A DNA stretch of 38,866 nucleotides. It comes from Clostridiales bacterium (GTDB lineage Bacteria > Bacillota > Clostridia > Oscillospirales > Acutalibacteraceae). This document shows, in pieces, positions 10,001 through 18,377 of this stretch. A program made the position numbers and the translations under genes. The DNA lies in assembly GCA_019415925.1 (NCBI GenBank), contig DXYG01000015.1, positions 1 through 38,866 of the forward strand, read 5' to 3'. Numbering within the stretch: the first letter of the stretch is position 1; each line of letters starts with the position of its first letter. A model generated the notes under the pieces. The model made no database searches and was not told where the DNA came from. It saw nothing but the letters and a program-made list of their open reading frames with translations.

Positions 10001-13000
10001 GTTGTATTTTTCACTATATTTATTAAGCAATTCAACCGTTTTGTGCGATGTCAATTTATCGACATCTATGTTTATTCTTTCAGATATTTTCTTTAAATCA
10101 TCTACTCCTGAATATGTAGAAGCAATTTCTTTACTGTCGGTTAAGAATATACTTCTTCCGTCGTCCATTTTGCTAAGGTCGAATTCAGTAAATCCAAATG
10201 ATTTTGTTCCGTGATAAAGTAAAGGTGAATCATAGCCTGCCTTTTTTGCCGCCTCCTCAACAAGCCTCTGCGCTGTTTCAAGGTCATTGTTTTTTACGGC
10301 TTCGAGGTATTTGTTGTCAATGTCAGCAGTACGGGATTGATACTGTTCATAGTTTTGAACAGTGTTATTTTTTTGCTCGGCGTGCATTGCGTTTGCTGTC
10401 TTGATACCGTCTGTTACAGCCTTATCCCATAGCTTCTGAATATTCTCAAACTCGGTTACGCACTCTTCAAGGAGCTTGCCCTCGTGAGTTAATGCATTGG
10501 TTTTATTAAGCAGTTGTTTCAGACGTGCGATAAAGTTTTTCAGCTTGTCTTTGAGCTTCTGAGCAAGTGTGGGATTGCCCTGCGCAATATCCTCAAAGAT
10601 TTTCGAGTTCTTGAGCATTGTTTCGCAGGTATCCGCAATTACTTCTACGTCTGCAAGATATGTCAGCTTCTCGTCACTCATAGTCTTTGCGTTCGGAGTA
10701 CTGTTAATAAGCTCGTCTTTTTTCGCCTTGACAAGCTCGTTAAAGTCTGTTCCACGCTTTTCAAGTGCACTGACTATAGCTTCGTGCAGTTCGTCATAAA
10801 AGCCGCTTAACTCTGCTATATGGGTTAGTTCGTGCGAAAATGTATTGAGCATACCGTGTTTGATTTCTTTGCGGTCTGCTTCGCTCATAAGTCCTGCATT
10901 AATATCAACACGGATAGTTTTCGTGTTCTTGTTCCAAGAGCCTTGTTCACCCTGATACTTTCCCTGTTTTTCTTCAGAAGAAAATAACTCTACATTAATA
11001 CCCGTGCGCAATGCAAATTCACGGAAGAAATTATAGAACGCTCTCTGCGTTTCGTTGAGCTGTATTCCTTTGATTGCAGATGCGTTGAAATTGCCTTTTA
11101 TGTATGCGTAATACTTTGAATTTTTCGCATTGCTTGAGAGAATATTCTGCTCCTGATAATAGGACTTACGAGAGGTCAAGCCTGCTTCATACGCTCCCAT
11201 CTTTTGGTCGGGATTCAAATTAAATCCTGTGTTCATTTTATCATCGGTAAGCGGTACTGCAAGTCTACCGTAATTCTGAAACAGATTAAATTCCTCGGAA
11301 TAACCATTCACATCCTGACCGCTTTCGTAGAGGTCAAAAAATTTCTGCGCAGTCTGAACATTATACTTTGAAGCAAGGGCGTTGAGCTTTGCTTCTTCCT
11401 TTGTCCTGAATTCGATATTATCTGAATTCACTTCAACGACTTCGCCGTTCTTTTCCATTTTGTATGTAACGGTTTCGGCAAAAGGATTTGTCCTGACAAC
11501 CTCCATAGCACCGTCATATACTTCATCATTAACCTTAGTTTTGCCGTCCTCGGAGACTTTCAGCTTTGTTTCGTCGATTTTGTCTGTGTTATCGTCAATT
11601 GATTTGATTGATTCAAACGGTGCTTTGTCAGCCACTTCTGCGTTGGAATATAAATTATTAAACTTCTTCTGCACATCGGCAACGTTGTTTTTGAGAACGT
11701 CGTTATTATTGACTATTTTTACTTCATCTTCGCTCAGTGCTTCGCCGTTTAACAGCTTATCCACAACAGCTTTTTCGTCCTCGTGCAGATTTTCTGTGAC
11801 TTTCTTATATTCTGAGTCGAACTCTGACTGTGACTGCTCGATGATAAGATTGCGGAGCTGACCGACCTTTGAAGAAGAAACCTTTTTGTTGTTTTTCTGC
11901 TGTTCTTCAAGCTGTACGGCAACCTTATACGCCTTTGATTCAGGCGATAATTTCTTTGCAGTATCAATAAGGCTGGTAACATTTTCGTTTTCTTTTACGG
12001 CTTTGCCGACCTGTTTATTTACAACAGAACCCTCGGCTTTATTCGTTGCGTAATTAATGCCGATTGCTCCGCCACTCAATACTCCGCCGCTGATTGCACC
12101 TGCGGCAAAGCTCTGTCCTACCTGTGTTCCGAAATCAACAGCGCACATTTTCCACGCTTCATCTTCATTATATCCCAACTTGATATAGTTCTGATACTGC
12201 TGTGATAACTGCGACATATCGCCGTTTATGATTTGGTCGGTTATAGCGTTTGCAATATCTGTACCGACTTCCTCCGAACCCTCAACAAAGGCATTTTTCA
12301 ATATAGCCTTTTTAACAGAATCAGCTCCGCTTGCCTTAAGTGCTTTCAATTCACCAAGTGAAAACTTCTCAAAAAATGCTTCTGCAATTCCTGCGGCTAA
12401 ACCTGTGCTTATTGCCGAATTCAAATTTCCACCGTTTTCAATTATAGTATTTGCAGAAGAAACGCCGGCAGAAGTACCCATTACCGCAAGACTGCCTGCC
12501 TGTCCTCCCGGTACAAGATTAAGCGGAAGAAGAGCAGTAAAATCAGCCATACCCATTCCCGTATTGTAAAGGAACGAGCCTATACCACCCATATTATTGC
12601 TGACAGTCTCTCTTGCTGTTTGTGCTTTTGAAACGTTTGTAGCACGAGGATTAATGTATCCGTCATCACCGAAAGTTGCTCCGATATATTTAAATGCATC
12701 GGGAATTGCACCTATAGTATTATTTCCTACACTTATAGCCGAAGCAAGCGCAGGATTATTTTCAGCCTGTTCCTGTACAGCTTTATGTTGCAGTTCGGCA
12801 TTATAGTTTTCAACCATTCTGTTATATGTTTCAAGATATTTATTCTTTTCTTCTTCGGACATATCAAGATTGTTGAAATTTTCTTCTGCTTCCCTTGTGT
12901 TTTCATCTCCGCCAAACCAATTTATGGGTGACCAGTAGTTTATATTTCCTTTTGCAGAAATTATATTGCGTGTTTCTTCATCAAGGTTATTAAACTCTGC

Positions 13001-13795
13001 AACTCTTTCTTCCTGCTTCTTTTTGCTGATAAGCTGTTCGTATTCAGCCGCTTTTTGCTCAAACTCCTGCTCTACTTCGGGATTCGGATTTTGCTGTAAT
13101 TTACTGTTATATTCATCTGTCAGCCTGTCATATTCCTGCTGGAGCTGTTCCGAAGTTGCAACCGAATGAAATTTATCTTTCAGCCATTCCTTTTCTCTGT
13201 AATCGTCAGTGCTGTCGTAAGCCTTGACTAACTTATCATAATCATAATCAGAAACTCCGTATTTTTCCTCCATATCCTGATTAAACAGCATATCGGAATC
13301 CTCCTGGTATTGAGCAAACTGTTCTTTGGTGGGAACAGTATCAACGTTCTTCACATCACGCAGTCTGTCCTGCGTTTCCCAATATTTTAATGTTCCGTTG
13401 CCGTTATCAAGGTTCTGCAATCCCGAAGCAAAATCTTTTGGATTTGATATGCTGTCGGGATTTGAGAGAAAATCGGAAATCTTTTTATCGTCAAAGGATT
13501 TTCCACCTGAAACATAAGCCGCATATTTTGAACCTTTTTCTAACTCCGATTCAGAGTTTTCAATGTTTTTGATTGCATTGTTATAATGCTCATCATCTGC
13601 AAATTTAGAAGCAAAGTCAATTTTATTAGTATTCCTTGCCTGCTGATTTTCCTTTACTCGGCTTTCGTAAGTTACTGCCCTTCTCCGTTGAAGTACATCG
13701 TTGTACGTCAAAGCTTCGGTGGAATTATCGTCTATGTTCGGCTGTGTTTCTTCTTTTTTCTTTCTTCTTAAATTGATTATATCCTGATACGTCAT
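4097..13795 (-). CDS. Giant polyvalent protein (3232 aa) with zincin and ADP-ribosyltransferase-like modules; predicted injected virion protein
   Basis: The start at 13795 follows CCGGAGGATAAT. Features in order: a charged N-terminus; small-residue-rich, membrane-like segments at about 350-480 and 560-590; a HELTH motif at 988-992 in a zincin metallopeptidase-like module; a YHGT motif at 1194-1197 followed by IFLTDSKEIASTYS, as in ADP-ribosyltransferase-like domains of polyvalent proteins; a middle module (about 1455-1620); a second YHGT at 1672-1675 with GLFFST; a long Lys/Glu-rich coiled coil at about 2110-2265; and a C-terminal part (about 2950-3110) resembling LPD38. Such multi-domain proteins are known from phages and conjugative elements and are thought to enter the host with the DNA. 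Its place among tail genes, beside an ejection-like protein, supports this. The gene fills a quarter of the window. A tape measure role is unlikely because tail tube genes are absent. Confidence is high that it is one gene, moderate for the individual modules. Confidence 0.8.
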   Translation of the reverse strand: MTYQDIINLRRKKKEETQPNIDDNSTEALTYNDVLQRRRAVTYESRVKENQQARNTNKIDFASKFADDEHYNNAIKNIENSESELEKGSKYAAYVSGGKSFDDKKISDFLSNPDSISNPKDFASGLQNLDNGNGTLKYWETQDRLRDVKNVDTVPTKEQFAQYQEDSDMLFNQDMEEKYGVSDYDYDKLVKAYDSTDDYREKEWLKDKFHSVATSEQLQQEYDRLTDEYNSKLQQNPNPEVEQEFEQKAAEYEQLISKKKQEERVAEFNNLDEETRNIISAKGNINYWSPINWFGGDENTREAEENFNNLDMSEEEKNKYLETYNRMVENYNAELQHKAVQEQAENNPALASAISVGNNTIGAIPDAFKYIGATFGDDGYINPRATNVSKAQTARETVSNNMGGIGSFLYNTGMGMADFTALLPLNLVPGGQAGSLAVMGTSAGVSSANTIIENGGNLNSAISTGLAAGIAEAFFEKFSLGELKALKASGADSVKKAILKNAFVEGSEEVGTDIANAITDQIINGDMSQLSQQYQNYIKLGYNEDEAWKMCAVDFGTQVGQSFAAGAISGGVLSGGAIGINYATNKAEGSVVNKQVGKAVKENENVTSLIDTAKKLSPESKAYKVAVQLEEQQKNNKKVSSSKVGQLRNLIIEQSQSEFDSEYKKVTENLHEDEKAVVDKLLNGEALSEDEVKIVNNNDVLKNNVADVQKKFNNLYSNAEVADKAPFESIKSIDDNTDKIDETKLKVSEDGKTKVNDEVYDGAMEVVRTNPFAETVTYKMEKNGEVVEVNSDNIEFRTKEEAKLNALASKYNVQTAQKFFDLYESGQDVNGYSEEFNLFQNYGRLAVPLTDDKMNTGFNLNPDQKMGAYEAGLTSRKSYYQEQNILSSNAKNSKYYAYIKGNFNASAIKGIQLNETQRAFYNFFREFALRTGINVELFSSEEKQGKYQGEQGSWNKNTKTIRVDINAGLMSEADRKEIKHGMLNTFSHELTHIAELSGFYDELHEAIVSALEKRGTDFNELVKAKKDELINSTPNAKTMSDEKLTYLADVEVIADTCETMLKNSKIFEDIAQGNPTLAQKLKDKLKNFIARLKQLLNKTNALTHEGKLLEECVTEFENIQKLWDKAVTDGIKTANAMHAEQKNNTVQNYEQYQSRTADIDNKYLEAVKNNDLETAQRLVEEAAKKAGYDSPLLYHGTKSFGFTEFDLSKMDDGRSIFLTDSKEIASTYSGVDDLKKISERINIDVDKLTSHKTVELLNKYSEKYNYKYYSESEVEKLKSDNNSRYGRRLNRDNISGDIIVSQNKKTPIFYLFSIDSAKELLKEYVGKGNYSLYAKLNNPYVVECDGSYYNDITYYEDLPDELKKFYPGGLWRIGTTREAAEYAKDNGYDSVIFKNIKDNGGRNSNVPRDTIANVYVVFNPNNVKSADPITYDDNGNVIPLSERFKEDKSDIRYQSRNTKPDYNFRKALNNKEWGSFYASVIESNQRDSFRIGDNGVLIPNENYPKNYKLVCYEGDSKNPCVTAVYKLLNYDYTIHDKKADVTKIIIRLEKEGYNDKHIRAVLQNYTSLYGPLFERYNRKSGKYIKLTRKSVPNREDVGIESDGTGISENTEQEISDSGVNDNIEYQQRYVEPASTALEERLQGDELLDAQDIIDTIKSVNGKVDEYGNAILYHGTNKNSRDSIYQSGKMIAKEDGLFFSTKPDGEIKYYGDNTVRVKIPVEYLQLDDIFNDEAHFRLPLGSDYSANVSSVLFQMRPNDDFLFDDLFDDDGIVEQSVFEKAVKDNPDNTLLAVYQHAAKTAETAITQSNDVRLDEKAYLRVARRIMQEYDISRKLNKDFDTELAEKIRMHIGRIENGVADFESELDSIVKVCQEALLLSGHLDYESKQDERDFVFGLINGKRLLVTKNGETVIKEEYGSIRNYQRKMFGHMYVALESNLQKKKDFSGGMYISDIIASVREQYENLLHIDENADDDVGYLWLDNLVNNYLEPQLVNHYIDGYYENLDTAALEMAFDITTEIINAKASQAVSCNKPNHKRIRQLTNAKKQANSEQKAVQSAKLENYKKQLNGSEVSDSNRHILADLLTDSAQNEEESNIITSYKYEIDTLDILEERLYEINKKIKEISFKKGSDRSQLADLKEQQKKLKNKIERKDKQLLKLESMDIMKKLINSEKQKASAKSAEKARSKYQQKLKEKNEKHNAELASVKERDRERLAKTIESKDKIIVAEREKRKTMVKGIRNARDKKEIIRKINKKLKDIDKLLNRSKADKTVKQGLRDTASKLLSLKDILLDTNISNADIVRRGIETATPEEQKLLDEYLSIIGDTDTELTEAHRRKVYQLNSKLKDLFIRERERLNRATVKQALNELSETYKSVENAPEAYLRNSFDKNIIEAIDNFKEEIGGTLVKDMNVEQVQKLHDIVTMILTSIRNANKLFAEDMKLTCEETSNDVMNEILSVKGTKEIRNLLASKILDFQWRNLKPIYAFRLMGSKTFEKIYWNLQKGELDWYIDLAEAKQFKEECEEKYGYKSFDFKKTFEFTAMDGSTFSLDLNQMMDIYAASRRPQALQHLLKGGFTFEKDSADGKLKVKTGAKAYPLTMGTIQSIANGLSENEKGYAEAMQKYLSEVMATKGNEVSMALYGVEMFNEDTYWSISSSDTFLKVEENETTGEFKVKYSPFTKSTIRNASNPIVLRGFEENWCNHVNQMSLYHALTLPLEDFTKVFNYNTGVRTSEENPTSVTGVRSVIKGAFGNAAEHYFRQFMRDLNGGIREASRVGIADNMIALSKKSAVFANLSVFVQQPSAIFRAMSYVNARYFLPEMNKLLRLQNHRKDWEQLKKYAPIAGIKEMGMFDTGTGKGVLEWLSSDKRDSIVKKTQNKIDGVGSWLPAKADEYAWIKLWHAIQRETRAKYGLAIGTEENLVKSGERFNEVVHLTQVYDSVFSRSGAMRSSQTFDKMATSFMAEPTTIMNMAVDAVVQLKRNGKSGIKQFAKSVSSILVSIFANTLLKSIVTAGRDDDEDETYGDKYLQAFCTDLINSAIPLNYYPIMRDLVSVIEGYTTERMDMSLVSDFVVSLKKLLKEDGATANNIIDFVGYIANLFGLPMRNVVRDFRAVFNTYNTLTTASKDPITSLEMSMPTDYQEAYDKYWKEGYTEEDCKSKAASSVKAKIRKKLRPVYLEALKNQDSVTVANIRRYMRDSGFYKSLNDVDEVLKGWRKSSDEEEERAQRAEERK

Positions 13796-13809
13796 ATTAT
13801 CCTCCGGTT

Positions 13810-14961
13810 TTAAACTGTAGCGCCGCCGTAATAATCTATAAGATAATTAATCTCTGCGCTTGTCAGCTTTTTATTTTTGAGTGCATCGTCAATATATTTT
13901 TGCAAGACAGCATTTTCAGCCTTTGTGTAATCTCCGCTGTATTTGGAATACTGCTGACTTTTAATTTCGCTGTCTATTGTTCTGATATAGCTTGACGTTT
14001 TTTCGTTGCTTTTCGGAGTAGCTTCAGGGTCATACCAGTTTCCTACGCTTTCCGTATTGTTTTCCGAAGATTTTGCTTTGAGTGCCTTTTCGTTATAAGC
14101 CTCATTAGCCTTATTAGCACGAATTGTTTCGGCAAGAGAAGCGTTTCGGTAAGCCTCTTCAGCACGGTTTGCACGTTCAGTTTCAAGCTGTGAAGCCTGT
14201 TCCGCACGGAGCTGTTCCTGACTGTTCCATACGTTGATATCATTGCTTGAAGCCGTTGAATACTGCGATGTTGCAAGGTTAGCGGCGTTGTAGAGGTTAC
14301 TACCCTTCTGCTGCCAAGCTGACATATCCTTACCCAACATATCGGAATACTGATTGTAATACTGACTGTAGAGCTGATTGTACACATTCCAGTTATTACT
14401 CCACTCGTTCGCTTCATTGCTTCTGTCGGTTGCCAAAGCACTATATACGCCGTTGAGCCTGTCGGTTTCGTTGTTGTATGTAGAAAGTGCCATTGAATAG
14501 TAATCTCCGATAGAATTGTTCAGCTCCTGCAAATAAGCGTTATATGCCTGTGCGCCTGCTGTCGTTGCATAGCTGTTGCCGTAGCCGCCTGTCATTGCGG
14601 AAGCCTGTCCGATAGTGTCAGCCATAGCCGTCTTGCCCATTTGCTGATACTGCTCTTTTGCCTGCTGAAACAGCATATCGTCTGCCAAGTCATACTGAAA
14701 TGCCTTGCGGTTTGATATTGCACCCAGAGCCTTGTTATAATCGCCCTGCTTGCTGTAATTAAACTGCTGTGAAAGGTTATTGTTACGGTACAGAGCATTG
14801 AGCCTGTCCTGCGCTGTCTGCACTTCTCTGCCCATACCGCCTGCGCCGGCAGAATAGTTTGTATTTGCATAATTGCTGTAATTGCGTGTTGCTGTGTCCT
14901 GCTTGTTTTTATAATCAATAACGTTGCCCGAAGCTCTGTAGGGCTGATAATTATAAGCCAT
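13810..14961 (-). CDS. Putative internal virion / ejection protein
   Basis: The protein has 383 residues and is rich in Asn, Ala, Tyr, Gln and Ser, with helical stretches and no enzyme motif. The central part contains GKTAMADTIGQASAMTGGYG followed by a segment rich in Ala, Tyr and Asn, a motif I recall from structural proteins of Firmicutes phages. The start is the ATG at 14961 preceded by AGGAGGATAATA, which overlaps the end of the upstream gene by 11 bases. An upstream-extended frame has no better site. It lies directly before the giant polyvalent gene (15-base gap), so the two are probably made together. By position and composition it resembles podoviral ejection proteins, but I cannot assign it to a named family. 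Confidence 0.55.
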   Translation of the reverse strand: MAYNYQPYRASGNVIDYKNKQDTATRNYSNYANTNYSAGAGGMGREVQTAQDRLNALYRNNNLSQQFNYSKQGDYNKALGAISNRKAFQYDLADDMLFQQAKEQYQQMGKTAMADTIGQASAMTGGYGNSYATTAGAQAYNAYLQELNNSIGDYYSMALSTYNNETDRLNGVYSALATDRSNEANEWSNNWNVYNQLYSQYYNQYSDMLGKDMSAWQQKGSNLYNAANLATSQYSTASSNDINVWNSQEQLRAEQASQLETERANRAEEAYRNASLAETIRANKANEAYNEKALKAKSSENNTESVGNWYDPEATPKSNEKTSSYIRTIDSEIKSQQYSKYSGDYTKAENAVLQKYIDDALKNKKLTSAEINYLIDYYGGATV

Positions 14962-15199
14962 TATTATCCTCCTGTTCTGCACTATCTTTATTGTTTGCCT
15001 GATACTTTTCGCAATCCGATACAAGCTGTGACTGTGCCTTTATTGCTACAGTCTGCCAAGCCTCTTTAAGTATCAGCTCAACTATTGACGGAGGCAGTAA
15101 AGGGTGATTTACTACCTCGTTCAGCTTGTATCTTGCTTCGCCAATTAAAACCGAAACCGGAATTGATTTTGTGTTTTCATTTGAATTTTTCTCTGCCAT
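14951..15199 (-). CDS. Small hypothetical virion-region protein
   Basis: The 82-residue acidic protein has a predicted helical middle (VLIGEARYKLNEVVNHPLLP) and a polar, low-complexity tail. It starts at the ATG at 15199 after AGAGGTTGATATT and overlaps the following gene by 11 bases, so translation is probably coupled. It lies between tail and ejection genes. I do not recognise a family. A chaperone or minor structural role would fit its size and position, but nothing shows this. Confidence 0.55.
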   Translation of the reverse strand: MAEKNSNENTKSIPVSVLIGEARYKLNEVVNHPLLPPSIVELILKEAWQTVAIKAQSQLVSDCEKYQANNKDSAEQEDNNGL

Positions 15200-15213
15200 A
15201 ATATCAACCTCTT

Positions 15214-16515
15214 TTATAAATCTTCTGTGTATAAACTTGTTATAAGTCCATTGTGCACTTCTAATTCTGACCAAAACTCAGAGCCTTTACTATCCATGCA
15301 ACGAACCTTTATTTTTCCTGTTATAGTGTCACAATGGTCTGATTTAATATTAAGAATATCCATTCCTTCAACATTTGAACCACGGAAATAACACGGTGTT
15401 GCAATGTGCAAACCCATTTCAGGGTAAATATTATTCTGAATTTCGCCTGTGTTACCTCTTGACCACACAACGTCGGGAACATATGTTGTTGCAGTTCCGC
15501 TATTGTAATGTCCTGCTATAGTGATAAAGGTGCCGGTACCGTGCTTTAAAATTGTACCGATACCCAACTTGCCGTTATAGTTTGAAACAGAAAACTTTCC
15601 CATTTCAACGCTGTTATCGTTATAAAAAGTCTGTCCCTGTCCGCCTAAACGAGAGGTTATTTCTCCGTTGTAATAAGTATCTAAATATCCGTCTGACAGC
15701 TTAATATAACTTGACCAGTTATTCAGAGATGTGGTAATTGACGAAGCAGAGATATTGCCTGAGTAATTACCCGATTTTGCTGTCAATTCACCTGTTGACG
15801 TTACCTTGAAATTTCCGTTGCCTATATTTATACTTCCGCCGCTGATATTTGCCTGAGGGAAATATATTGCGTTCTTTTCAATATAAGCAACTTCATTGTT
15901 TCCGTCGTATAAAGAAAGTTTCACCGGCGTTATGCGAAGTCTTTTGTTTGAATCGACCGTTACTGTTTCGGTTGTGCCGTCCTCTTTCGTAACGGTAAAT
16001 TCACTTGTCAGAAGTCCTACGTCAATTCCGTATATCGGCGTAGCTCCTGTATCATCAAGCAAGCCCTCTTTGATAAAATTCTGCTGATAGGATTTGTAGT
16101 TTCCGTAATCGGAACCAAGTTCTGACGAGTATGTATACAGTTGCGTAAAGCCTGTGCTTTTGCCGTCAATCTCAACCGAAGTATTAAGCAGATACTCTCC
16201 GAATTGACTTTTTGCGAGATAACTGCCGTTCATAGCCATTTGCCATTGTTCGTCGGTCTGAATAATTACATCTGCTGTTTTTATGATAAGGTCACGTATT
16301 TTCTGATATTTTGAAAGTATATCAGCCTTTTCATCGTTGTCACCGCCAGAAGCGGAAAGAGCCGAAGCCGTCTGTTCCCATATCTTATCTACGGTGAGAT
16401 TTGACAAGGTTGCATTGATTTGCTCGTTGTTGCGGTATATGTAACTGCGGATTTCTGCAAGCTGTTGTTCAACTGTTCCCGAATTGCTTATATTAGGTAA
16501 ATCAAGATATATCAT
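15214..16515 (-). CDS. Tail-associated structural protein (fibre/spike-like)
   Basis: In this 433-residue protein, residues about 1-110 are helical and polar. From about 160 onward it becomes rich in Gly, Ser, Thr and Asn with short beta-strand patterns such as GGSINIGNGNFKVTSTGEL and repeated SGNxSG-type turns, as seen in phage minor tail and fibre proteins. The ATG at 16515 overlaps the stop of the nozzle-like gene by one base (TGATG), which suggests translational coupling. The ribosome-binding site is weak (GGAAG). It is probably a tail appendage or tail-tip protein. No catalytic motif is visible. Confidence 0.65.
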   Translation of the reverse strand: MIYLDLPNISNSGTVEQQLAEIRSYIYRNNEQINATLSNLTVDKIWEQTASALSASGGDNDEKADILSKYQKIRDLIIKTADVIIQTDEQWQMAMNGSYLAKSQFGEYLLNTSVEIDGKSTGFTQLYTYSSELGSDYGNYKSYQQNFIKEGLLDDTGATPIYGIDVGLLTSEFTVTKEDGTTETVTVDSNKRLRITPVKLSLYDGNNEVAYIEKNAIYFPQANISGGSINIGNGNFKVTSTGELTAKSGNYSGNISASSITTSLNNWSSYIKLSDGYLDTYYNGEITSRLGGQGQTFYNDNSVEMGKFSVSNYNGKLGIGTILKHGTGTFITIAGHYNSGTATTYVPDVVWSRGNTGEIQNNIYPEMGLHIATPCYFRGSNVEGMDILNIKSDHCDTITGKIKVRCMDSKGSEFWSELEVHNGLITSLYTEDL

Positions 16516-18377
16516 CAGCCGTCACTTCCTATGTCAAGCACTTTACTTATTGAATATATTTTACACTCACCGAAGCCCTCAATTCTAACTCGGAAATGGT
16601 CACATCTTCGAGGTGCAACAGGAACGCTGAACGAGCGTGTTCCGCCTCCTGCAAGCGTTGCAACAGCTTCCCATTCTCCCATATCGTCATACTGAATATA
16701 CAGCCGTACTTCGCTCTGTACGGGCTTTGACATCCTTAATAACATTCTGCCTACATATTTGTTGTCTGCGTATGAATAGCCGATATTGCCCGTTTCTGCG
16801 AACCAGTCAAAGTCATTTTCAGTGTTTACCCCTCCGCAGATATTCATCAGCGTGTTGGTATCGCCGTCAATGAAGTAAAGGTCCGTACCGTCACGGCAGA
16901 AATCAGTAACATTTATGCCGTCCTCTTTGTGCCACATCTGTTTTGAAACGTCATAGACATAAAGACAACGTTCGCCTTGTGAATTTGTCATACAGATATA
17001 ATATTTATTGCCGATACTGCCTGCTACAGCGTTTGTAAAGCTGTCCTCGCCGAGCTGATAAGAAATAGATACAGGCAAAGAGCCGTCGTAATAGCAAATA
17101 TCGGAAGCTGATTTATAGAACAGCGTTTCATTTACTGTGCACAGACTTTTTTCGCTTTCCCTCTGCAATCCTCTGACTTTCTGCTCCATAAGCTGAAAAT
17201 CGGCAGGAATGTTGCCGTAGAGCTTGTGTATGCAGTTTTCTTTGAAGAAGAGTACGTTACTACCATAGTGCACACACCCCGTCCATACGCCGTCAGAGCC
17301 GACGGAAGAGGCATAGCTGTCCGTAGATATACCTGCATAGCAAAACCAGTTCTTGAAGTCGCCCTGCTTGCAGGAATACACCTCATTCACAACGTCACCT
17401 TTGCGGTTAATACCGTATCTGCAACCCCATAACCTGTTGTTACATTCGCAGATGAAATCCATATACGGAGCTTGTCTTGCAATCGTGACTGTGCCTGAAG
17501 TCTGATTACACACTTTATCGAGCATACCTGTAACGACTATCCAAGACGGCTGTTTTCCGCTTTCAGTCTTTTCAATGCTTTTTATAATTACGGTATTATT
17601 AAGCATATCAATTTGTGACTTGACCTTGTCGCCCATATCTGTAATTGAACAGCCTGCTATTGAAATGCCGTCACCCTCTGAAAGTCCTGTACCTATTCCC
17701 GGATTTGACAGCTTTATGTACGTTGTCGAAAGAGAAGTCCACATTGAATTTGTTTCGCTCCATACCTTGAGATAATGAACATCGCCCGAGGTATCAAGCC
17801 ACTTGTAGCCGTTTTTTACCGTTCCTGTCGGTGCAGTGTCAGAAACATATAAATAATTCTCCACTTTGTCATTTTCCGACTGATACTCGTTGCCGTCTGC
17901 CGTACACATTACGTATTGAAGCGAATTATCTCTTGTGCAGAGCATTTCATTTACTTGGTCAATGAATCCAAAATCCGTTGTATTTTCTGTGTTTATGTAC
18001 CAACCGTTCTGTAAACCTGTTGACTTGATATTGAACACGAGAAGATATGCGCCCATACCGACTAATTTCTTCTGATACCGAGTATCACTTATTGTCGTAC
18101 CGAAGAACGGCTTTATCTCATTGCCGTTAATGTAAAGGTGTCCGTCGTCAACATAGCAAAGTGCGTCCTTGCATATCATTCCGAGAGGTTTTGTCAGTTG
18201 CTTTACAATTCCTCTTTTTTTGCGTGTGGATAATACCGGGTAATAGTCACCCGTCATATTCTTCATATTGTAAAATTCGCCGTCAGAAATACGAAGATTA
18301 TGGTTGTAGCCGAGAAACTCTTCCTGAAAATCTCTCTGGGAATTGTTTTCGTCAATCATTGGATAGAGGATTGCCAT
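16515..18377 (-). CDS. Predicted tail nozzle / stabilisation protein (podoviral beta-propeller type)
   Basis: The 620-residue protein starts at the ATG at 18377 after AAGGTGGACACAGCT; an upstream GTG lies inside that site. It is rich in beta strands with many evenly spaced aromatic-Gly-Asp segments, such as DALCYVDDGHLYINGN, NNRLWGCRYGIN, NETLFYKSASDICYYDG and RDGTDLYFIDGDTNTL. This pattern suits the propeller-like nozzle or stabilisation proteins of short-tailed phages (T7 gp12, P22 gp10 type). It follows the putative head-tail adaptor with a 26-base overlap. Assignment rests on fold-like pattern, length and position, not on a specific motif. Confidence 0.6.
   Translation of the reverse strand: MAILYPMIDENNSQRDFQEEFLGYNHNLRISDGEFYNMKNMTGDYYPVLSTRKKRGIVKQLTKPLGMICKDALCYVDDGHLYINGNEIKPFFGTTISDTRYQKKLVGMGAYLLVFNIKSTGLQNGWYINTENTTDFGFIDQVNEMLCTRDNSLQYVMCTADGNEYQSENDKVENYLYVSDTAPTGTVKNGYKWLDTSGDVHYLKVWSETNSMWTSLSTTYIKLSNPGIGTGLSEGDGISIAGCSITDMGDKVKSQIDMLNNTVIIKSIEKTESGKQPSWIVVTGMLDKVCNQTSGTVTIARQAPYMDFICECNNRLWGCRYGINRKGDVVNEVYSCKQGDFKNWFCYAGISTDSYASSVGSDGVWTGCVHYGSNVLFFKENCIHKLYGNIPADFQLMEQKVRGLQRESEKSLCTVNETLFYKSASDICYYDGSLPVSISYQLGEDSFTNAVAGSIGNKYYICMTNSQGERCLYVYDVSKQMWHKEDGINVTDFCRDGTDLYFIDGDTNTLMNICGGVNTENDFDWFAETGNIGYSYADNKYVGRMLLRMSKPVQSEVRLYIQYDDMGEWEAVATLAGGGTRSFSVPVAPRRCDHFRVRIEGFGECKIYSISKVLDIGSDG

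Noticed and set aside
11382..11861. 159-codon open frame on the plus strand
   Set aside because: It lies inside the giant minus-strand gene, has a Ser/Leu-rich composition typical of antisense translation and no ribosome-binding site.
4097..13795. Giant gene as a tail tape measure protein
   Set aside because: It has enzyme-like motifs instead of regular helical repeats, and the window lacks tail tube, sheath and tail-assembly chaperone genes.
14043..14441. 132-codon minus-strand frame inside the ejection-like gene
   Set aside because: It is an alternative frame of a gene with a strong ribosome-binding site and coherent composition.
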